A DNA stretch of 64,000 nt, taken from positions 1 to 64,000 of the forward strand of contig NZ_PYJQ01000005.1 of NCBI RefSeq assembly GCF_003024605.1, given 5' to 3'. The notes under the pieces are model-generated. The model did not search any database, was not told the origin of the DNA, and saw nothing but the letters and a program-made list of their open reading frames with translations. Position 1 is the stretch's first letter. Each line of letters starts with the position of its first letter. The translations under genes were made by a program, and so were the position numbers. Of this stretch, positions 47,102 to 57,366 are shown piece by piece. The stretch is from Rhizobium sp. JAB6 (lineage in GTDB: Bacteria; Pseudomonadota; Alphaproteobacteria; Rhizobiales; Rhizobiaceae).

Positions 47102-48472
47102 TCAAGCCAATCTGTTGTTTTCGATGGTCAGTTGCGGGAACTGCGCGCTTCCCTTGGTGAGGTCGCCCGATGCTGGCTTGTCCCAGCGAAAGCCCATGAT
47201 CGCGGCTTGCTGCATCTCCTGGAAGAGATTGCCCGCAATCACCGCCGAGCCGGCACCGTCGGCGACGGAGACGACGCAGCCGATCCCGGCGTGCCTGACG
47301 ATATTGCCGGTCGCGACCACATCGCGGAGATATTGACCCCAGCCAAGCCGCATGCCCCAGAGCGGCGCGTTCTCGATGACATTGTCGGCCACAAGCGTAT
47401 CGGCTTCCGCCGAGATACCGATGCCGAAGCCGCCGTCCTGCGCATAGGGTGCTGTCAGCGACAGGTTGCGGATGACATTGCCCGTCACGGTTGCGAGCCT
47501 CCCGCCCTTGTCGAAATTCGTGACCGAGATGCCGTTAGCGGCGCCATCGACCAGGTTGTTGTTGATCGTGGCGCCGACGAATTCGAATTCGCAGTAGATG
47601 GCGGTTTCGCCCGAACGCAGGCATTGATTGTTCGAGATCTGCACATTCGATGCCGAGTTGGCGCGGACGGCGGTGAAGGCGCAATCGCTGATCTGATTGC
47701 CCAAAACCGTGACGCCATCGGCGCGGAAGACGTTGATGCCGTTGCCATTCTGGCCGGTGCCGCCGCCATTGGCGCGGATGCGGGCAATGCGGTTGTCGGT
47801 GACGCTGCTGCCATCCTCGGCCTTGTCCCAGCGATGGATGAGGATGCCGCCATTGCCGCAATCCTCGACGCGATTGCCTGTCACCGTCAATCCGGTTGAC
47901 TGGACGGAATAGATGCCCGCCTCGGCGGCCCCGGAGATGCGGCTACGCGCGATCCGCCCGCCGCAGCGTTCCAGCTGCAGCCCGTGTTTGCGGCTGCCGG
48001 TAACTTCGCAATTGTCGATCAGCACTTCGTCGACGCCGGTAAATTGCAGGAGGCCGCCGGCATAATCGGCAAGCCAGCGATTGCCGCCATCGAAAACGAG
48101 GCCGGAAAGCTCGATGCGCCTGGCCTTGTCTGCATTCATCAGATGGCCGTCGCCGCTATAGACGAGCCGCGAAGCGCCGGGCACGCCGTTGATGCGCGTA
48201 TTATCAGGCAGCGTCAGGTTGGAGATATTGTATGTGCCGGGCGGCAGGAAGAGCGGCATGCTGGTACGCGCCGCATTGTCGATCATCGCCTGCAGCTTGC
48301 CGCTCTTGAAATCGCTGGCACCCGGCGTCGTCTTCAGCGCAACGGCGTCGATCGGACCGCGCAGCTCGGCACCGACCATTTTGGCAAGCGGCGCGGCGAA
48401 AACGCGCGGTGCAAACAGGCCAGCCGCTGCCGAGGCGGCTAGGGAAGCGATGAAGGCGCGGCGTTGGATCAT
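47102..48472 (-). CDS. Tat-exported right-handed beta-helix protein (TIGR03808 type)
   Basis: This 456-residue protein has a twin-arginine signal (QRRAFIASLAASAAAGLFAP) and a body made of short repeats such as VTGNRVEDCGNGGILI and VLGNQISDCAFTAVRA, which form a parallel beta-helix of pectate lyase/NosD type. It resembles the family of twin-arginine exported repeat proteins of rhizobia (TIGR03808). Function is unknown, probably carbohydrate-related. The start at 48472 has GGAG six bases before it; the longer frame adds 23 codons ahead of the signal. Confidence 0.88.
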   Translation of the reverse strand: MIQRRAFIASLAASAAAGLFAPRVFAAPLAKMVGAELRGPIDAVALKTTPGASDFKSGKLQAMIDNAARTSMPLFLPPGTYNISNLTLPDNTRINGVPGASRLVYSGDGHLMNADKARRIELSGLVFDGGNRWLADYAGGLLQFTGVDEVLIDNCEVTGSRKHGLQLERCGGRIARSRISGAAEAGIYSVQSTGLTVTGNRVEDCGNGGILIHRWDKAEDGSSVTDNRIARIRANGGGTGQNGNGINVFRADGVTVLGNQISDCAFTAVRANSASNVQISNNQCLRSGETAIYCEFEFVGATINNNLVDGAANGISVTNFDKGGRLATVTGNVIRNLSLTAPYAQDGGFGIGISAEADTLVADNVIENAPLWGMRLGWGQYLRDVVATGNIVRHAGIGCVVSVADGAGSAVIAGNLFQEMQQAAIMGFRWDKPASGDLTKGSAQFPQLTIENNRLA

Positions 48473-48720
48473 TAGGAACTCCGTAGATGACCCCGACGAA
48501 GCAGAAATCATGCCAAGACCTTCTGTGCCATTTTGATGCATGCACCGGCGATCAATGCATTTATCGGCCGAAGAATTAGAAAGTTTCTACCTCGTTTACC
48601 GGTTCAGAAAGAGCTCTGTCCTCGCTTCGATCTACCGGATCGGCAACCGACATCCGGATTCGATCAAAAAGCTGCCGTCATCGCTACCTAATCGTGCAAA
48701 TCGCGCTATCCTCTTGAGTC

Positions 48721-49731
48721 ATGAGACCCGATCAACTGCTTTATCCCGCGCCAGAGGGCTTGTTCTGCCCGATCGGCGGCTTTCATATCGATCCTGTGCA
48801 ACCGGTCGAGCGGGCACTCGTCACGCATGGTCATTCTGATCACGCCCGCTCCGGCCATGCCCATGTGCTCGCCACCCGCCAGACGCTCGATATCATGCGC
48901 ATCCGCTACGGTGATGATTTTGCCGGCTCGGAGCAGGCGATCGGTTTCGGCGAGGAGGTGACGATCAACGGCGTCAAGGTGCAGTTCCATCCGGCGGGCC
49001 ATGTGCTCGGCTCGGCGCAGATCGCGGTGGAGAAGGATGGGCTGCGCATCGTGGTATCAGGCGATTACAAGCGCCGGCCGGACCCGACTTGTGAAGCCTA
49101 TGTGCCGGTGCCCTGCGATGTCTTCATCACCGAGGCCACTTTCGGACTGCCTGTCTTCCATCATCCCGATCCGATGTCCGAAACGCGCAAGCTCCTGGCG
49201 TCGCTTCGCCAGTTTCCGGAACGAACGCATCTGATCGGCGCCTATGCGCTGGGCAAGGCGCAGCGCGTCATTCGCCTCCTGCGCGATGCCGGCTATGACA
49301 AGCCGATCTACATTCACGGTGCGCTCGAAACCCTGTGCGACTATTATGTCAGCCAGGGCATCGCGCTCGGCGAACTCAAGCCAGCCACCATCGAGAGCCG
49401 CGATCAGTCGGTCTTTCACGGCGCCGTCGTCGTCGGCCCGCCCTCCGCGTTTCAGGATCGCTGGGCGAGACGGTTCCATGATCCGCTGCCGGCTTTCGCC
49501 TCCGGCTGGATGATGGTGCGCCAGCGCGCCAAGCAGCTCGGCGTCGAGCTGCCGTTGGTCATATCGGATCATTGTGACTGGCCGGAGCTGACCGAGACGA
49601 TCTCCGATTTGAAGCCGAGCGAGGTCTGGGTCACCCACGGGCGCGAAGAGGCGCTGGTGCGCTGGTGCGAGCTGCAGGGCATCGCCGCCAAGCCGCTTCA
49701 TCTCATCGGCTATGAAGACGAGGGCGATTGA
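48721..49731 (+). CDS. ligase-associated DNA exonuclease (metallo-beta-lactamase fold)
   Basis: This 336-residue protein belongs to the beta-CASP metallo-beta-lactamase group related to mRNA 3'-end processing nucleases, here the form associated with bacterial ATP-dependent ligases. The metal motif is THGHSDHARSGH, followed by FHPAGHVLGSAQI and a SGDYKRRPD motif. It overlaps the ligase start by one base (TGATG). It likely trims DNA ends before ligation. Confidence 0.9.
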   Translation: MRPDQLLYPAPEGLFCPIGGFHIDPVQPVERALVTHGHSDHARSGHAHVLATRQTLDIMRIRYGDDFAGSEQAIGFGEEVTINGVKVQFHPAGHVLGSAQIAVEKDGLRIVVSGDYKRRPDPTCEAYVPVPCDVFITEATFGLPVFHHPDPMSETRKLLASLRQFPERTHLIGAYALGKAQRVIRLLRDAGYDKPIYIHGALETLCDYYVSQGIALGELKPATIESRDQSVFHGAVVVGPPSAFQDRWARRFHDPLPAFASGWMMVRQRAKQLGVELPLVISDHCDWPELTETISDLKPSEVWVTHGREEALVRWCELQGIAAKPLHLIGYEDEGD

Positions 49732-51368
49732 TGAAAGCCTTTGCCGACCTTCTCGATCGTCTGGTGCTGACGCCGAGCCGCAACGGCAAGCTGAAGCTGC
49801 TGACCGATTATTTCCGCGATACGCCCGACCCGGACCGTGGCTACGGTCTGGCCGCCATTGCCGGCACGCTCGAGGTGCGCAACGTCAAGCCCGCCATGCT
49901 GCGCGAACTCGTTCTCGAGCGTATGGATGAGGTGCTGTTCCGCTATTCTTACGATTATGTCGGCGATCTCGCCGAAACGATCTCGCTGGTCTGGGACAAG
50001 GAGAGCGATATCGAGCGCCCTGCCGGCGAGCAGCCGAAGCTCGGCGAGGTCGTCCGTCGCATGAATGCGCTTGGGCGCACCGAGGTGCGCAACTTCGTGC
50101 GCGATCTGCTCGACAGGCTGGATACGTCGGGCCGTTTCGCCTTCCTCAAGCTCGCGACTGGCGCGATGCGCATCGGTGTCTCGGCGCGGCTCGCCAAGCA
50201 GGCGCTGGCCGAGATGAGCGGCAAGGACGTAACGGAGATCGAGACGCTGTGGCATGGCTTGCAGCCGCCCTATGAAAGCCTGTTTCACTGGCTTGAGGGC
50301 AAGGGCGAGCGGCCGATATTGGCAACGCCCGCGATCTTCCATTCCGTCATGCTCGCCAATCCCGTGGAGCCGGGCGATCTTGACGCGCTCGACCCCCGCG
50401 ATTTCGCCGCCGAATGGAAATGGGATGGTATCCGCGTCCAGCTTTCGCGCTCCGGGCAAACGAGCAAGCTCTATTCTCGCTCCGGCGATGACATATCCGG
50501 CGCCTTCCCTGATATCGTCGATGCGATGAACTTCGAAGGCGTGATGGATGGCGAGCTGCTGGTCGGCGGCACTGTCCGCTCCAACAGCCCGACGCGCAGC
50601 TTTTCCGATCTGCAGCAGCGCCTCAACCGCAAGACCGTGACGGCAAAGATGCTGGACGAGTTTCCAGCCTTCATCCGCGCCTACGATCTTCTGTTCGACG
50701 GCGCGGAGGACGTGCGCGCCCGCGGTTTCCTCGATCGGCGCGAGCGGCTGACGGAGATCATCGATGCGGCCCCACATGATCGTTTCGACCTATCGCCGCT
50801 CGTCGATTTCACCTCATGGGATGAACTCGATCGGCTGCGCTCCTCGCCGCCCGATCCGGTGATCGAAGGTGTGATGATCAAGCGCAAGGACAGCGCCTAT
50901 CTCGCCGGCCGCGCCAAGGGGCCCTGGTTCAAGTGGAAGCGCGACCCTTATAATATCGATGCCGTGCTGATGTATGCGCAGCGTGGTCACGGCAAGCGTT
51001 CCAGCTACTATTCCGATTTCACCTTTGGGGTTTGGTCTATGACGCGCGAGGGCGAGCAGCTCGTGCCCGTCGGCAAGGCCTATTTCGGCTTTACCGATGC
51101 CGAGCTGGAAGTGCTCGACAAGTTCGTGCGCAACAATACGGTCGATCGTTTCGGCCCCGTGCGCGCCGTTCGTGCCGATCGCGATTTCGGTTTCGTGCTC
51201 GAAGTCGCTTTCGAAGGCATCAATCGCTCCACCCGCCACAAATCCGGCGTTGCCATGCGCTTTCCCCGTATTGCGCGGCTACGGCCCGACAAGCCGCCCT
51301 ACGAGGCCGACAGGCTGGAAACTTTGATCGCGATGATTGACGCCAAGGCTCCCGTTGTCGATGAATAG
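49731..51368 (+). CDS. ATP-dependent DNA ligase
   Basis: This 545-residue ligase has an N-terminal helical domain (about 1-180), the adenylation domain with lysine 230 in the motif EWKWDGIRVQ and a C-terminal OB-fold. Motif V is IKRKDSAYLAGRAKGPWFKWKR. It is the cisATP-dependent type found in an operon with an exonuclease in many proteobacteria and thought to repair DNA without Ku. The other usual members, Lhr helicase and a phosphoesterase, are not adjacent here. Confidence 0.93.
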   Translation: MKAFADLLDRLVLTPSRNGKLKLLTDYFRDTPDPDRGYGLAAIAGTLEVRNVKPAMLRELVLERMDEVLFRYSYDYVGDLAETISLVWDKESDIERPAGEQPKLGEVVRRMNALGRTEVRNFVRDLLDRLDTSGRFAFLKLATGAMRIGVSARLAKQALAEMSGKDVTEIETLWHGLQPPYESLFHWLEGKGERPILATPAIFHSVMLANPVEPGDLDALDPRDFAAEWKWDGIRVQLSRSGQTSKLYSRSGDDISGAFPDIVDAMNFEGVMDGELLVGGTVRSNSPTRSFSDLQQRLNRKTVTAKMLDEFPAFIRAYDLLFDGAEDVRARGFLDRRERLTEIIDAAPHDRFDLSPLVDFTSWDELDRLRSSPPDPVIEGVMIKRKDSAYLAGRAKGPWFKWKRDPYNIDAVLMYAQRGHGKRSSYYSDFTFGVWSMTREGEQLVPVGKAYFGFTDAELEVLDKFVRNNTVDRFGPVRAVRADRDFGFVLEVAFEGINRSTRHKSGVAMRFPRIARLRPDKPPYEADRLETLIAMIDAKAPVVDE

Positions 51369-51457
51369 GCGAGGGCGATTCCTCACCACAAAGTGAGTTG
51401 GCCCGGCCTTTCAACCCGTGCAGATTTGAACTGCGCCGGGATATTTGGACAGAGCTC

Positions 51458-52444
51458 ATGACCATGTCTGACGACAATGCATTTCGTCCCGATCGCCGCG
51501 GCGTTCTTGCTGGCATCGCTATTACACTTTTTGCGCCCTCCATCGTCAGGGCTGCCGATGACAGCACGACAGGCGGCAAGCCCGCCGTGACTAAGGGCGC
51601 GATCGCCCGGAGCGATGAGAAAGCTGAGGATGCCCCGCCGCTGCTTTCGGGCGACTATGCTAGGGAGCGCCACCTGTTTCGAACGGATCTTCTGAGCAAG
51701 GGGCCGGCTCCTGACGTCTACGAACAGCTGGTCACGCCCTCGACGGCAGAGCGGCTTTTCTATCGCAGCGGCGTGGGCGAAGAACTGGAGCTCGTCGCCT
51801 GGGTTTCCCGCTATACGCGTTCGGAGAAGCCGAAGCCGGCCGTGTTGTTCCTCCATGGCGGCAACGCCATCGGCCAAGGGCATTGGCAGCTGATGAAGCC
51901 CTATGTCGAAGCCGGCTACGTTGTCATGATCCCCTCCCTGCGTGGAGAAAACGGCCAAAAGGGCAATTTCTCGGGTTTCTACGACGAAGTGGCCGATGTG
52001 CTGGCCGCTTCCAACCGGCTGCGGCATCTGCCTGGCGTCGATCCGCACCGCATGTTCCTGGCCGGACACAGCATCGGCGGCACACTGGCCATGCTGGCAG
52101 CCATGTCGACTCACCGGTTCCGGGCGGTCGCGCCCATATCAGGCAATCCGGATGCCTATGCCTTCTTCGGCCGCTATCCGCAGGATATTCGTTTCAACAC
52201 CAGGAACCCGCGCGAATACCAGATGCGCTCGCCGCTCTGCTATGCGCACAGCTTCAAGAGCCCGATAAAGCTGTTTCATGGCACCGAAGAGGCGCATTTC
52301 GACTCGCGCCTGGCGCTACTCTCGAAGCGGGCAACGGCCGCCGGTGTGAAGATGGAAATGGCGACCGTGCCGGGCAGCCACAATTCGGCACTGCCCGGTG
52401 AGATCGAGCAGAGCATCGAATTCTTCAGGAGCGTGGCCGTCTAA
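51458..52444 (+). CDS. Tat-exported alpha/beta hydrolase
   Basis: This 328-residue protein has a twin-arginine-like signal (PDRRGVLAGIAITLF) and an alpha/beta hydrolase domain with the nucleophile elbow GHSIGG (Ser205), FLHGGNAIG at the oxyanion hole and a terminal GSHNSA histidine. It is most like prolyl-oligopeptidase family S9-type or dienelactone hydrolases; the substrate is unknown. The start at 51458 (with a second ATG six bases on) is more likely than the frame's beginning 20 codons earlier. Confidence 0.82.
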   Translation: MTMSDDNAFRPDRRGVLAGIAITLFAPSIVRAADDSTTGGKPAVTKGAIARSDEKAEDAPPLLSGDYARERHLFRTDLLSKGPAPDVYEQLVTPSTAERLFYRSGVGEELELVAWVSRYTRSEKPKPAVLFLHGGNAIGQGHWQLMKPYVEAGYVVMIPSLRGENGQKGNFSGFYDEVADVLAASNRLRHLPGVDPHRMFLAGHSIGGTLAMLAAMSTHRFRAVAPISGNPDAYAFFGRYPQDIRFNTRNPREYQMRSPLCYAHSFKSPIKLFHGTEEAHFDSRLALLSKRATAAGVKMEMATVPGSHNSALPGEIEQSIEFFRSVAV

Positions 52445-52501
52445 ACCAGGCCCTAAAGAGCGGCACGGGGAGAGAAGCCGAACCTTTCCGTACATCGCTG
52501 T

Positions 52502-54634
52502 TTACGCCATCAGCTTCTCGATCAGCGCAGTCGCGGCTTGCGCAATCACCGTTCCGGGCGGGAAGATCGCATCGGCGCCGGCTGCTTCCAGTGCCGCGAA
52601 ATCCTGCGGCGGGATGACACCGCCGACCGCAATCAGAATATTGCGGGCATGGCGCCGGGTAAGCGCCTCCTTCAATTCCGGCACCAGCGTGAGATGGCCC
52701 GCGGCTAGCGACGATGCGCCGACAATATCGACGCCTTCCCGAACGGCAACATCGGCAACCTCCTCCGGCGTCTGGAACATGGCGCCGACGACCACGTCGA
52801 AGCCGAGATCGGCAAAGGCCGTGGCGATGACCTTCTGGCCGCGATCGTGCCCATCCTGGCCCATCTTGGCGATGAGGATGCGGGGTTTTTCGCCGCGCAG
52901 CTTGCGGAAGGCTTCGACCTTGGCGACGGCCTTGTTGAAGATGGGATCGGCATCGCCGACTTCCTGACGGTAGACGCCCGAGATGGTCCTGATCTCGGCG
53001 ACATGCCGGCCATAGGCCTTTTCCAGCGCCAGCGAGATTTCGCCGACGGTCGCTCTTGCTCTCGCCGCCTTGATGGCGAAGTCGAGCAGGTTGCCGGTGC
53101 CGTTTCGCGCCGCATCCGTCAGAGCATCGAGAGCAGTCTCGACGGCGGTCGTCTCGCGCGTGCCCTTCAGCTGCTGGAGTTTGGAAAGCTGCCGGGCCCG
53201 CACCTCGGAATTGTCGACCTTCAGCACATCGACTTCGATGTCCTTTTCCGGCCGCGAAAAATTGATGCCGACGAGGGTCTGATGGCCGCTGTCGATGCGC
53301 GCCTGCGTTCGGGCAGCGGCTTCCTCGATGCGAAGCTTCGGAATGCCTTTCTCGATCGCCTTCGCCATGCCGCCGAGCGCCTCCACCTCCTCGATATGCG
53401 CAAGGGCGCGGGTGGCAAGATCATGGGTCAGCCGTTCGACATAGGCCGAGCCGCCCCAGGGGTCGATGATCGCTGTCGTGCCGGATTCCTTCTGCAGCAG
53501 GATCTGCGTGTTGCGGGCGATGCGGGCCGAGTGGTCCGTCGGCAATGCCAGCGCCTCATCGAAGGAGTTGGTGTGGAGCGACTGCGTATGCCCCTGCGTG
53601 GCCGCCATCGCCTCGATCATGGTGCGGATGATATTGTTCATCGGGTCCTGCGCCGTCAGCGACCAGCCGGAGGTCTGGCTATGGGTCCTGAGCGCCAGCG
53701 ATTTCTGGTCCTTCGGTGCAAAAATCTTCTGCATCAGCGCGGCCCAGATCAGCCTTGCCGCGCGCATTTTGGCAACTTCCATGAAGAAGTTCATGCCCAC
53801 GGCCCAGAAGAAGGAGAGACGGGGGGCGAAGCTGTCGATATCAAGCCCGGCTGCCACGCCCGCGCGCGCATATTCGATGCCGTCGGCGATCGTATAGGCG
53901 AGCTCCAGATCCGCCGTGGCTCCGGCCTCCTGCATATGGTAGCCGGAGATCGAGATGGAATTGAACTTCGGCATCCTCTGGCTGGTGTAGCTGAAGATGT
54001 CCGAGACGATCCGCATCGAGGGCTGCGGCGGATAGATATAGGTATTGCGGACCATGAATTCCTTGAGGATGTCGTTCTGGATCGTACCCGACAGCTTGTC
54101 CTCGGAAACGCCCTGTTCCTCCGCCGCAACGATATAGAGCGCCATGATCGGCAGCACTGCGCCGTTCATGGTCATCGAGACGCTCATCTCATCGAGCGGA
54201 ATGCCGTCGAAGAGCTGGCGCATATCCAGGATGGAATCGATCGCTACACCCGCCATGCCGACATCGCCCGCGACCCGCGGATGATCGCTGTCATAGCCGC
54301 GGTGGGTGGCAAGATCGAAGGCGACGGAAAGGCCCTTCTGGCCGGCCGCGAGATTGCGGCGATAAAAGGCGTTGGACTCTTCGGCGGTGGAGAAGCCCGC
54401 ATATTGGCGGATGGTCCAGGGTTGCTGGACATACATCGTGGGGTAGGGGCCTCGCAGGAAAGGTGCGGCGCCGGGATAGGTCTCAAGGAAGTTCAGGCCG
54501 GCGAGGTCGCGTTCATCGTAGGCACGCTTGACGGCGATGCCTTCGGGGGTCTCCCAAGCCGGGGCGCCCATTGTCTCCGGTCTCGCTTGTGGCTTGGCCC
54601 AGGGGATGGTTGCGAAGTCGGGGATTTGGGTCAT
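52502..54634 (-). CDS. mutB: methylmalonyl-CoA mutase, large subunit
   Basis: This 710-residue adenosylcobalamin enzyme isomerises methylmalonyl-CoA to succinyl-CoA. The barrel domain (about 1-570) has [13 protein letters not shown], while the B12-binding domain at the C-terminus has the conserved GQDGHDRG with the cobalt-ligand histidine. It pairs with the small subunit encoded 254 bases upstream. Both serve propionate and odd-chain or branched amino acid use. The start at 54634 replaces a 12-codon upstream extension. Confidence 0.95.
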   Translation of the reverse strand: MTQIPDFATIPWAKPQARPETMGAPAWETPEGIAVKRAYDERDLAGLNFLETYPGAAPFLRGPYPTMYVQQPWTIRQYAGFSTAEESNAFYRRNLAAGQKGLSVAFDLATHRGYDSDHPRVAGDVGMAGVAIDSILDMRQLFDGIPLDEMSVSMTMNGAVLPIMALYIVAAEEQGVSEDKLSGTIQNDILKEFMVRNTYIYPPQPSMRIVSDIFSYTSQRMPKFNSISISGYHMQEAGATADLELAYTIADGIEYARAGVAAGLDIDSFAPRLSFFWAVGMNFFMEVAKMRAARLIWAALMQKIFAPKDQKSLALRTHSQTSGWSLTAQDPMNNIIRTMIEAMAATQGHTQSLHTNSFDEALALPTDHSARIARNTQILLQKESGTTAIIDPWGGSAYVERLTHDLATRALAHIEEVEALGGMAKAIEKGIPKLRIEEAAARTQARIDSGHQTLVGINFSRPEKDIEVDVLKVDNSEVRARQLSKLQQLKGTRETTAVETALDALTDAARNGTGNLLDFAIKAARARATVGEISLALEKAYGRHVAEIRTISGVYRQEVGDADPIFNKAVAKVEAFRKLRGEKPRILIAKMGQDGHDRGQKVIATAFADLGFDVVVGAMFQTPEEVADVAVREGVDIVGASSLAAGHLTLVPELKEALTRRHARNILIAVGGVIPPQDFAALEAAGADAIFPPGTVIAQAATALIEKLMA

Positions 54635-54664
54635 GGAGCGGAAGCCTCCGTGAATGCGGAGCGC

Positions 54665-54858
54665 GCACACCCCCCTCTGTCACTTGGTGACATCTCCCCC
54701 ACAAGGGGGGAGGTCGTCCTGAGCCAGAATTTAACCCAGCCGACCGTAACAATTTTCGCTGCCGCAGGTGAGGGATTTGTTTGAGGTGGAAGCGCTCCGC
54801 GAGCTTCCAATCTCCCCCCTTGTGGGGGAGATGTCGCGAAAGCGACAGAGGGGGGTGT
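54665..54858. repeat. long inverted repeat between mutA and mutB
   Basis: Two G/C-rich arms (about 54666-54712 and 54810-54858) are close reverse complements. They contain CACCCCCCTCTGTC and GACAGAGGGGGGTG at the outside and CTCCCCC-ACAAGGGGGGAG-like hairpins inside. The arms enclose about 97 bases. The plan resembles the mosaic repeats at 21742 and 62261, but with different internal sequence. Confidence 0.75.
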
Positions 54859-54887
54859 CGCACTCTCCGCGAATTCAGCAATCGCCA

Positions 54888-56231
54888 TCATGACACCCTC
54901 TCATCCAACCGCACCGGCATCAATCCCATCCCGCGGGCAATCGGACCCAAGGGTCCCAAAACCGCCACCGGCCGCTCCATCTTCATTGCAAACAGCGTCG
55001 TCCCCACGATCGGCTTTGGCATACGCTGTGCGCGCGCCTCGGAAACCATTGCCGCGAGCCCCCCGCTGGAAATGACCTTCGCCAATCCGCCCTCGCCTTC
55101 GATCTCGATAAAGATATCCCATGCCCGCTCGGCCAGCGCATCGGTCAAAGCCTCTATTCCGCCGGCTCCGGCGGCAGGATCGGCGACATGATCGAGATGG
55201 CTCTCGGCGATCAAAATCGTCTGCGTATTGCGCGCCAGACGCCGGGCCAGCGGATCGGGAATGCCATGTGTCAGGCTATGCGGCAGAACGGAGATCTCGT
55301 CGGTGCCGCCGATGCCGGCTGAAAAGACCGCGATCGTATTGCGCAGAATATTCGTCTCCGGATCGAGGCGGGTCAGCATGCGATAGCTCGTCTCGGCAAA
55401 GAGATGCGCCGGCTTCGGGTTGGCTACGCCGCAGGCCTCGGCGATCCGGGTAAAGATCAGCCGCGCCGCCCGCATCTTCGCGATCGTCGTGAACTGGTTC
55501 TGATCGGCTGAAAGGCAGAGGCTGGTTGCTGCAAGCGCTGCTTCCGGCGACAGTCCGACCTCCTCAAGCAGTCGCAGATGACCGGCGAGGCTGGCGGCCG
55601 TTACCGCAAGCTCCTGGGCCTCGGTTCCGCCGGCATTATGGGCGGCACGGCCATCGGCGTTGATGATCGTGCCCGTGAGGCCGCGCTCAGCGAAGCGCTT
55701 GATATCCTTTGCAAAGGCGCTCTGCCTGCCGTCATAGGAAAAGACATCGAAACCGAGATGCAATGTCTTGGCCGTCGAATCCGGGATCGAAGAAACCAGA
55801 GCGTCGACGGTATCGGGCGCGAAGCCGTCGAAACGCAAGGCGGCGGTCGCGTCCCATGTCGCCGCCAGCGCGCGGGAAAGGCCGGCTGTCGCGTCGATGC
55901 CGGCGCCGAAGGCGGAAGCGGAGGTTTTGGAGATGAGGCAGATGCCATTGGCGCCGTTGGCAAGGTCGTCGCTGAGCTGCATCGTCGCCCGCTCGATATC
56001 CGGATCGTCCATGCGCTGCGTCACCGTCCAGGGAAAGTCGGCTCGTTGGCGCGAGAGCGACGCATAATCGCGGCATCTCTCATAAAGCGGTTCGATGGCG
56101 ATGCCGTCATCGGTTCGCGAGACCAGCGCTTCCTGGAAGTCCTTGCCTTTCAGCGCCCGTTCCACCAGCTTAAGCCATGCCTTGCGGTCGGTCTGGCCGA
56201 AGATGCTCGGGTCGAGACTGTCGATATTCAT
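54888..56231 (-). CDS. mutA: methylmalonyl-CoA mutase, small subunit
   Basis: This 447-residue protein is the non-catalytic partner of the heterodimeric mutase. It shows only the barrel-like domain (KAWLKLVERALKGKDFQEALVSRTDDGIAIEPLY) and no cobalamin-binding DXHXXG motif. The length is less than that of full-size MutA, which normally carries a degenerate B12-binding domain, so this may be a shortened subunit. The start at 56231 has GGAGG five bases upstream; the frame is open for 76 more codons that are not supported. Confidence 0.88.
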   Translation of the reverse strand: MNIDSLDPSIFGQTDRKAWLKLVERALKGKDFQEALVSRTDDGIAIEPLYERCRDYASLSRQRADFPWTVTQRMDDPDIERATMQLSDDLANGANGICLISKTSASAFGAGIDATAGLSRALAATWDATAALRFDGFAPDTVDALVSSIPDSTAKTLHLGFDVFSYDGRQSAFAKDIKRFAERGLTGTIINADGRAAHNAGGTEAQELAVTAASLAGHLRLLEEVGLSPEAALAATSLCLSADQNQFTTIAKMRAARLIFTRIAEACGVANPKPAHLFAETSYRMLTRLDPETNILRNTIAVFSAGIGGTDEISVLPHSLTHGIPDPLARRLARNTQTILIAESHLDHVADPAAGAGGIEALTDALAERAWDIFIEIEGEGGLAKVISSGGLAAMVSEARAQRMPKPIVGTTLFAMKMERPVAVLGPLGPIARGMGLMPVRLDERVS

Positions 56232-56401
56232 GCGATCCTCCGTCCGACAATGATCTAGCCCATGATGCCGCACGGGAAAACAGAAGTTTGGCCGCTCCGT
56301 GCAATATATCCGCTCGCGCTCCCGGTGATCGACGCCAGCCTCGCTCCAGCCGCGGCGGTCATTATGCGGCCGATCCGATGTGTCCCAACTGGTTTCCGAG
56401 A

Positions 56402-57205
56402 ATGGCCGATTCGCTGCCCGTTTCCCGTCGCCTGCTCGCTTTTGCCTCTCTGGCAGCATTGTCCGCCTGCAGCATCATTCCCGATACGGGCGCCACCGAC
56501 CCGGATCGTTTCGTGCAGGAAACCACGCCGGTTTTCTATCGTCCTGAAGGTATTGAGCCGAACAGGGTAAAACGGCTGCCGGTCCAGCCCGTGCCGCAGG
56601 CGCGCGATCTCTTCCAGACGCAATTCCACCAGACCTATGGTCTGCCGACCTTCAATCCGGTGCATCAGGCCGTGTATGCGCAGCGCAGCGAGGATGATTT
56701 CACGCTGCCGGCCATCCCCTATAAGCGTATCGATCCGCGCTTCCTGCGGCAGGAAGTGGACTACCAGACCAAGGAGCGCCCCGGCACCATCGTTGTCGAT
56801 ACGCGCAGCCACTATCTCTATTTCATCGAGCCGGGCGGCAAGGCGATGCGCTATGGCGTCGGTCTCGGTGCTGCGGGTTATGCCTGGCACGGCCGAGGCG
56901 TGATCCAGTGGAAGCAGAAATGGCCGCGCTGGACACCGCCCGCCGAAATGGTCGCGCGCGATCCGCAGATCAGGCCGCTATCGGCCGAGCGCGGCGGCAT
57001 GAATCCGGGGCCCACCAACCCGCTCGGCGCTCGTGCGCTCTATATCTATCAGAACGGCCGGGATACGCTTTATCGGGTTCACGGTACGCCGGACTGGCAG
57101 TCGATCGGCAAGGCGGCATCCTCCGGATGTGTGCGCATGCTCAACCAGGACGTGATGGATCTCTACAATCGAGTATCCGAAAAGGCGGAAATCGTCGTTC
57201 TATAG
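56402..57205 (+). CDS. L,D-transpeptidase lipoprotein (YkuD domain)
   Basis: This 267-residue protein has a lipoprotein signal with lipobox LSAC (Cys23) and a preceding SRRLLAF pair that could also engage Tat. The YkuD domain ends with the catalytic motif HGTPDWQSIGKAASSGCVRM, whose cysteine forms 3-3 crosslinks or attaches proteins to peptidoglycan. It is divergent from mutA and followed by a paralogue 162 bases on. The start was set where the signal peptide begins. Confidence 0.88.
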   Translation: MADSLPVSRRLLAFASLAALSACSIIPDTGATDPDRFVQETTPVFYRPEGIEPNRVKRLPVQPVPQARDLFQTQFHQTYGLPTFNPVHQAVYAQRSEDDFTLPAIPYKRIDPRFLRQEVDYQTKERPGTIVVDTRSHYLYFIEPGGKAMRYGVGLGAAGYAWHGRGVIQWKQKWPRWTPPAEMVARDPQIRPLSAERGGMNPGPTNPLGARALYIYQNGRDTLYRVHGTPDWQSIGKAASSGCVRMLNQDVMDLYNRVSEKAEIVVL

Positions 57206-57366
57206 CGGTAGTTTACCACAAATTTTCGTGATGTTGCATAAGTGCGATAGTCGGGATGATTAGCGCTCTTTAGTTTTGCCTCTGTCTCTGCGAACCTCTC
57301 GGGGAACCGAATCAGCCTGTTGATGCAGGTTTTCGCTTCCTCCACCAAAGGAACTATGCTGTCGAC

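Noticed and set aside
52847..54784. A 645-codon plus-strand frame opposite methylmalonyl-CoA mutase
   Set aside because: It is antisense to a highly conserved enzyme and its composition is that of a shadow frame.
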